The notes below the pieces were generated by a model. It made no database searches. It was given only the letters and a program-made list of their open reading frames with translations, and was not told the DNA's origin. Positions 19,295-22,972 of a DNA stretch of 22,972 nucleotides are shown here, one piece after another; position 1 is the stretch's first letter, and each line of letters starts with the position of its first letter. This DNA comes from Roridomyces roridus (lineage: Eukaryota > Basidiomycota > Agaricomycetes > Agaricales > Mycenaceae). The stretch lies in assembly GCA_029378245.1 (NCBI GenBank), contig JARKIF010000383.1:1-22972 (forward strand), in the 5' to 3' direction. Position numbers and translations under genes: made by a program.

Positions 19295-20945
19295 ATGGCA
19301 GGAACCTCCACCTCCAGCCTCATCTACAACATCGGTCTGCTAGCACACGACAGATTTGGGAACTCTCGAGGACCGCTGGATGTACTTCGCCGCCCGCGCA
19401 TTCAAGGATATGTTTTCCCAGGCGGATCGCAAGCTGTGGTTGAGCACCGGCGAGCTCGACGCCAAAGCGTTTATCGGCGACGAGCGCCTTCACTTGGCCA
19501 AACTCGTCCGTGTTCCAGTGAAGAGTCTCAAGACTACATTTATTGGCGAGCTCATGGGCATGTGCACACAGACGACTGAAGAAGACGTTTTGATAATTGT
19601 ACTGTGCGGAGTCGAAGGTGCCGGGGACTTGCTCGTGGGCGGGGACAGAATGTATGATCCAATTTCAAAGAGCGACGTGGAATTCGCGTTGGAATCCTCC
19701 AAGGTTCCGCGCGAGCGCACTTTCCCTCGTCTCGAACACTTGCTATTCTGGCAGTTGGGTGTCCCCGAAATGGTCACTGTACGCGGCAGCGGGGCCGCCG
19801 TCTGCGGCAATCGTCGCGACCAGTTCAGACCAACTAAGGGGCAGCATCTTCCCTACACAAAGCTTCGGTCTCCCCTCTGCCCACAGATTTGGAAGCTCAC
19901 CAAGACTCACGGATGTTCTTCGATGCCTGCGTATTCCAAGATGAGTTTCAGCATGCCCCACCCACCGGCTTTGGTTTCAGCGCCGCCCACATCGACGCAA
20001 AAGTGCTCGTCGGTGATCGGCATGCCGAGGGCTTACACTTGACCAGCCGGCCCTTGTTCATGTTGTCCCAGTCGATGAACTCAAGATGGCCTTCATCGTG
20101 TCCCTCAGCCAGATTGCGGGCCAGGCAAAGAGAAGAAGATACCTTGACCATCGTAGTTGTGTGGCACAGGGAACCAGCGGCGACTTGGTCGTGGACGGGA
20201 GGGGGTTCAGCCGACCAATTAAGGCAAGGGAGAAGTGGAAGTGGCCCTGAAACACCTCAAGATCCCACGGGAACGCACTTTCCTCATCATCTCCAATGCC
20301 TGTTATTCTGGCAGCTGGAGGTCACCAAAATGGTCATTACACGCAACAGCGGGGGGCGCGCCAAACATTTAGCTACGTCCGATTCCAATGAAATTGCGTT
20401 CCGCCGGTCAAGGGTTCCGACCGAGGAGGAAGAGCTGCCACCGTTTCCTGAGCCCTACAGAAACGGAAGAACTCCTTTCTCTTTGCAAGGCGTATGCTGC
20501 AGTCACACACGCCAATGGTCGCCATCGATGTTTCGGCAATACCATGACAAAAGAATCGGCTCGAAGTAAGGATACCTCTTTCCCCGTCCTTGATGAGCGT
20601 GTCCTGCTTTGCAAGCTGCGCTATCGTGCACGGGATTCCCGGCGCGTTTCAATCGTTGCTGATATCCTCAATTGGGCCACTTCAGGTCCGGTGGATGAAT
20701 GGACTCGTGGGAATGGGGTGGGAGCCATGATGGAGGCTGAGGAGCATGGGGCGGCGATCGCCACGGAATTTTTCATGGGTGCTCATGTCGGCGCAATTTG
20801 GGGCAATAACCGCCGACATCCCTGGAAGACGATGGGGCGGGAGCATGGTTGGCAGATGCCATGGAAGAGGTCCGGGCGGCCTGAGGTGGATAGCAGGACA
20901 TGGGCCCAGGCGGTCGCGAAAGCAAATGCGGACTTGGAGTTTTAA
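19295..20945 (+). pseudogene. Tandemly duplicated caspase-like (peptidase C14 p20) locus, frame-disrupted
   Basis: Two homologous modules lie head to tail. Module 1 (about 19353-19873) reads EDRWMYFAARAFKDMFSQ, ELDAKAFIGDERLHL, EEDVLIIVLCG, GDLLVGG, KVPRERTF and LVSNTCYSGSWVSPKWSLYA. Module 2 (about 19887-20380) reads SRMFFDACVFQDEFQ, HIDAKVLVGDRHAEGLHL, EEDTLTIVV, KIPRERTFLIISNACYSGSW and SPKWSLHA. The CYSG cysteine following a hydrophobic strand, and the CG turn where caspase-like proteases carry His-Gly, suggest clan CD/C14. The expected His after CG is Val in module 1 and apparently Thr in module 2. A unique C-terminal region follows (TETEELLSLCKAYAAVTHAN ... WTRGNG ... HPWKTMGREHGW), ending at TAA 20945. 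Frame shifts occur near 19355, 19725, in 20040-20240, and at 20375. It could be one long gene, two genes or a pseudogene; function unknown. Confidence 0.6.
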
Positions 20946-21036
20946 ATGATCAATAGAATAATTACTGTTCAAATCCTTAGGACCATGTCGGGACGTGTGG
21001 ATGGTTGTATTCGCAGTCCAGAGTGAAGCCTTCAGT

Positions 21037-21803
21037 TCACGTCTTTTTACAATGCCTCCTGCTCTAATCATCTCAAAGAAATCCTCCTTCTCCACCGCGG
21101 CTGTGGAAACGGAATGAGCTCAGAAAAAAGGGGAACGAGACCGGCTTCACCTTCTTTCGCCCTTCCCAGAACATTGTCCTTTTTGCCCTTTTTCGTTTTC
21201 GGCTCAGTGATGGCAGGTGCAGGCAGCGTAGGTTTCCCGCTGCCCCGAGACGCTTTGGTCTCTTCTGCAGTCGCAGTGGCAGACGCCTGCGTCTGTTGTA
21301 TCACGTTGAAGAGTTTCACCACTGTGAACCATTGAATTGAGGAACTAGACCCGCGGGTAAGAACATACCTCCACGTTGGGCAACTTTGCGCAATGCTCGT
21401 TCACTCTCTCCTCCCCACCCACCTATCACATCCACTATTCGGCCTTGTCTTCCTTTTCCTTCTTCTCCACTTGCAGCACTTTTTTCGCTCGCAGCTCCAG
21501 CTTTTCGTCATTGCGCTTTCTGCCGATCGAAGGCTTGAGCGACAACGGCAATGTCGACGGCGCTTCTGTACTCAGCAGAGACTGCAGTGTAGCCCCGAAT
21601 GCAGACGTTCCCGAAGCACGAATTTTTCGCTTCTTGGTCTGCTTCGACTTTTGTGGTTTTAGTCCCTCGATGTCCTCAGAATCGCTGCCAGAAGGAGAAC
21701 CAGACGCGTCGTCGTCGCTTGCTTCATCCTCCGACGCGCTGGATTTCTCGACGTCGTCACGCTCGTCGTCGTCGGATAGTTTTTGTCGTTTGAGTGGAGG
21801 CAT
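21037..21803 (-). CDS. RRP15: RRP15, ribosomal RNA processing protein (60S biogenesis)
   Basis: Nucleolar factor for 25S/5.8S pre-rRNA maturation. Exons (minus): 21803-21369, 21321-21151 and 21100-21037. The N-terminus is acidic and basic low complexity (MPPLKRQKLSDDDERDD), followed by the domain blocks TSAFGATLQSLLS, LSLKPSIGRKRNDEKLE, DVIGGWGGESERALRKVAQR, VVKLFNVIQQTQ, KDNVLGRAKE and KEDFFEMIRAGGIV. Two frame breaks: GCCGAATAG near 21426 (one C short of reading DKARIVDV), and an AAAAA run near 21043-21047. Adding one A at the second gives an early stop at 21037, matching the family's short C-terminus; as written the frame stays open to 20682, into the caspase-like gene. Introns are 47 and 50 nt. 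It is divergent from the DIL gene with 84 bp between starts. Confidence 0.9.
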
Positions 21804-21887
21804 AAGGAGTAAGAGGTGTTTGGTTGTCAACACGATCCGACGATCGACACTCTCTTTAGCAATTCAACTCCATTCTGTGCGGGCACT
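21804..21887. promoter_or_regulatory. Shared divergent promoter between RRP15 and the ankyrin-DIL gene
   Basis: 84 bp separate the two start codons, leaving room only for a bidirectional promoter. No specific motif is assigned. Confidence 0.4.
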
Positions 21888-22972
21888 ATGGCGTCCTCGT
21901 CCATGGACTTGTCTCCGGAGCCAGATCTCCATCCTCTGTACCCCACCATTGCGTACATTGTCGAACTTCTATCCCCAAACTCGGGCTTACCCCGGACCAA
22001 CGCGCCCAGCTCGTCGGCCATTCCATGGCCCGCTCCTGCGTCTTTGCAGAACTCGGCGTCATGCAATACCTTCTCTCTGACCAGCAAGCCCAGACATATG
22101 TCGATCTTTGCGTGCGGGACGAGGACGGCGTCGGACTAGTCAGTCTCGCGATCCATGGATTCGGTTCAGAGTCGGACCGCGACGTCGAGCGTGAGGAATG
22201 TGTGCGACTGCTCATCGCACAAGGGGCTGACCTCAGTGCCGACAAAGGTACGTGCACACGCTCTTCATTTCTAGGCATGTACTTAGATGGGCTAGCCGGA
22301 TGGACTCCGTTGCACCACGCGGCGTTGTTGGGTCCCCCTACGTTGATATCGCACTTGATGACCCACGGCTGCTCTCCGTTTGCCGTGACGCGGCGAAACC
22401 TGACCCCACTCGATATCGTGACTGCGCATTCAATTATGCCTGGCAGAGACGATGTGGCGCTGCTTCTCGAGGAAGCCATGCGTGGAGAAGGCTGGACCGG
22501 CGGCAAAATGGAGCAGAAACGCAGATTATTTGATGAGCGGCGGCGGCGCAGGGAGAAGCGGCGACGCATCAGGGATTCTATCGGCGAGATCTTGGCTGTC
22601 AATCCGAAATGGTGGGACGAGCACGACTACTCTCTTCGGACTCTGAATCGGGCGATGAGGACGACGTGGACGAGGCCATTTACGTGTGTTGCTGCCCCGT
22701 TGTCTTGAATTGCTTGCTTACTTGTTCGCCATAGACCCCGCCGCCAGACTTTTCCTCGATGCTGTCTTTTCACCACCTTCCCTTCCCCAGATTTCGAATC
22801 CTTGATTACTAACTACCCGCCCTCCTTCGGGACTCGCAGCCAGCCAATACCCTGTACATGCTAGCGCGATTTGCCTGTTAACGTGTGACACACGTGGCTA
22901 GAGGACCTTATAATCGGTGTGCAACAGATGCCATAGAAGAGACGTTCTTTGTAAGTGTCTGGCAGTTGCGCC
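21888..22972 (+). CDS. Ankyrin-repeat protein with DIL (dilute) domain, 5' part
   Basis: Resembles fungal proteins with N-terminal ankyrin repeats followed by a dilute (myosin-V tail-like) domain; a role in vesicle or actin-related traffic is inferred only. Exons: 21888-22247, 22287-22683 and 22735-22950; a GTAAGT donor at 22951 opens the next intron and the gene leaves the window. It starts MASSSMDLSPEPDLHPLYPT. Ankyrin signatures are SLAIHG ... CVRLLIAQGAD and GWTPLHHAALLGP ... PLDIVTAHS. A basic helix (RRRRREKRRRIRDS) and an acidic patch (SDSESGDEDDVDEAIY) come next, then the DIL start PANTLYMLARFAC with WLEDLIIG. Several single-base shifts are needed, near 21975 and 22635 and densely between 22765 and 22930. 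The 39-nt intron is in frame and could be retained. Confidence 0.82.

Noticed and set aside
20682..21095. 137-codon minus-strand gene starting MEKEDFFEMI
   Set aside because: Its first residues are the last exon of RRP15. The rest is antisense to the caspase-like gene and has no family likeness.

Overview
The window looks like nuclear DNA of a filamentous basidiomycete (Agaricomycetes). It has dense genes, many introns of about 40-58 nt, and basidiomycete-style protein families. The caspase-like tandem gene and general style recall Rhizoctonia/Ceratobasidium, but that placement is recollection and was not tested. I rebuilt genes by joining frames across introns and checking that the splice phases and conserved motifs agree.

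Layout: Cdc3-type septin 5' part (1-676, -); nitrilase (955-2215, -, frame-broken); unrecognised nuclear-looking protein (2458-4344, -); non-autonomous hAT-like element (4795-5327); monocarboxylate-type MFS transporter (5566-7238, +); long-chain base (sphingoid) kinase (7315-9124, -); mitoribosomal mS35 (9316-10168, -); DUF866/CXXC zinc protein (10211-10980, +); HINT/Hnt1 (11043-11742, +); IQM-like calmodulin-binding protein (11761-13590, -); Bck1-type MAPKKK (13842-17904, -); GID8 (18084-19104, -); tandem caspase-like gene or pseudogene (19295-20945, +); RRP15 (21037-21803, -); ankyrin + DIL-domain protein, 5' part (21888 to the window end, +).

Most genes are housekeeping: cytokinesis, sphingolipid signalling, mitoribosome, nucleotide phosphoramidase, cell wall integrity kinase, GID/CTLH ubiquitin ligase and rRNA processing. 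They do not form one pathway. The accessory parts are the nitrilase, the unrecognised gene, the transposon and the caspase-like locus. Several neighbours are packed tightly (42 bp and 84 bp between divergent start codons, 18 bp between convergent stop codons).

Three things stand out. First, about 8 of roughly 60 introns I could place begin with GC rather than GT, mostly with the hexamer GCAAGT. Second, the IQM-like gene needs exons of 5 and 8 nt to keep its frame. Third, many single-base indels at short homopolymers break otherwise conserved genes (nitrilase, MAPKKK, GID8, RRP15, DIL gene). This looks more like consensus sequencing error than true decay, although the nitrilase is hit much harder than its neighbours.
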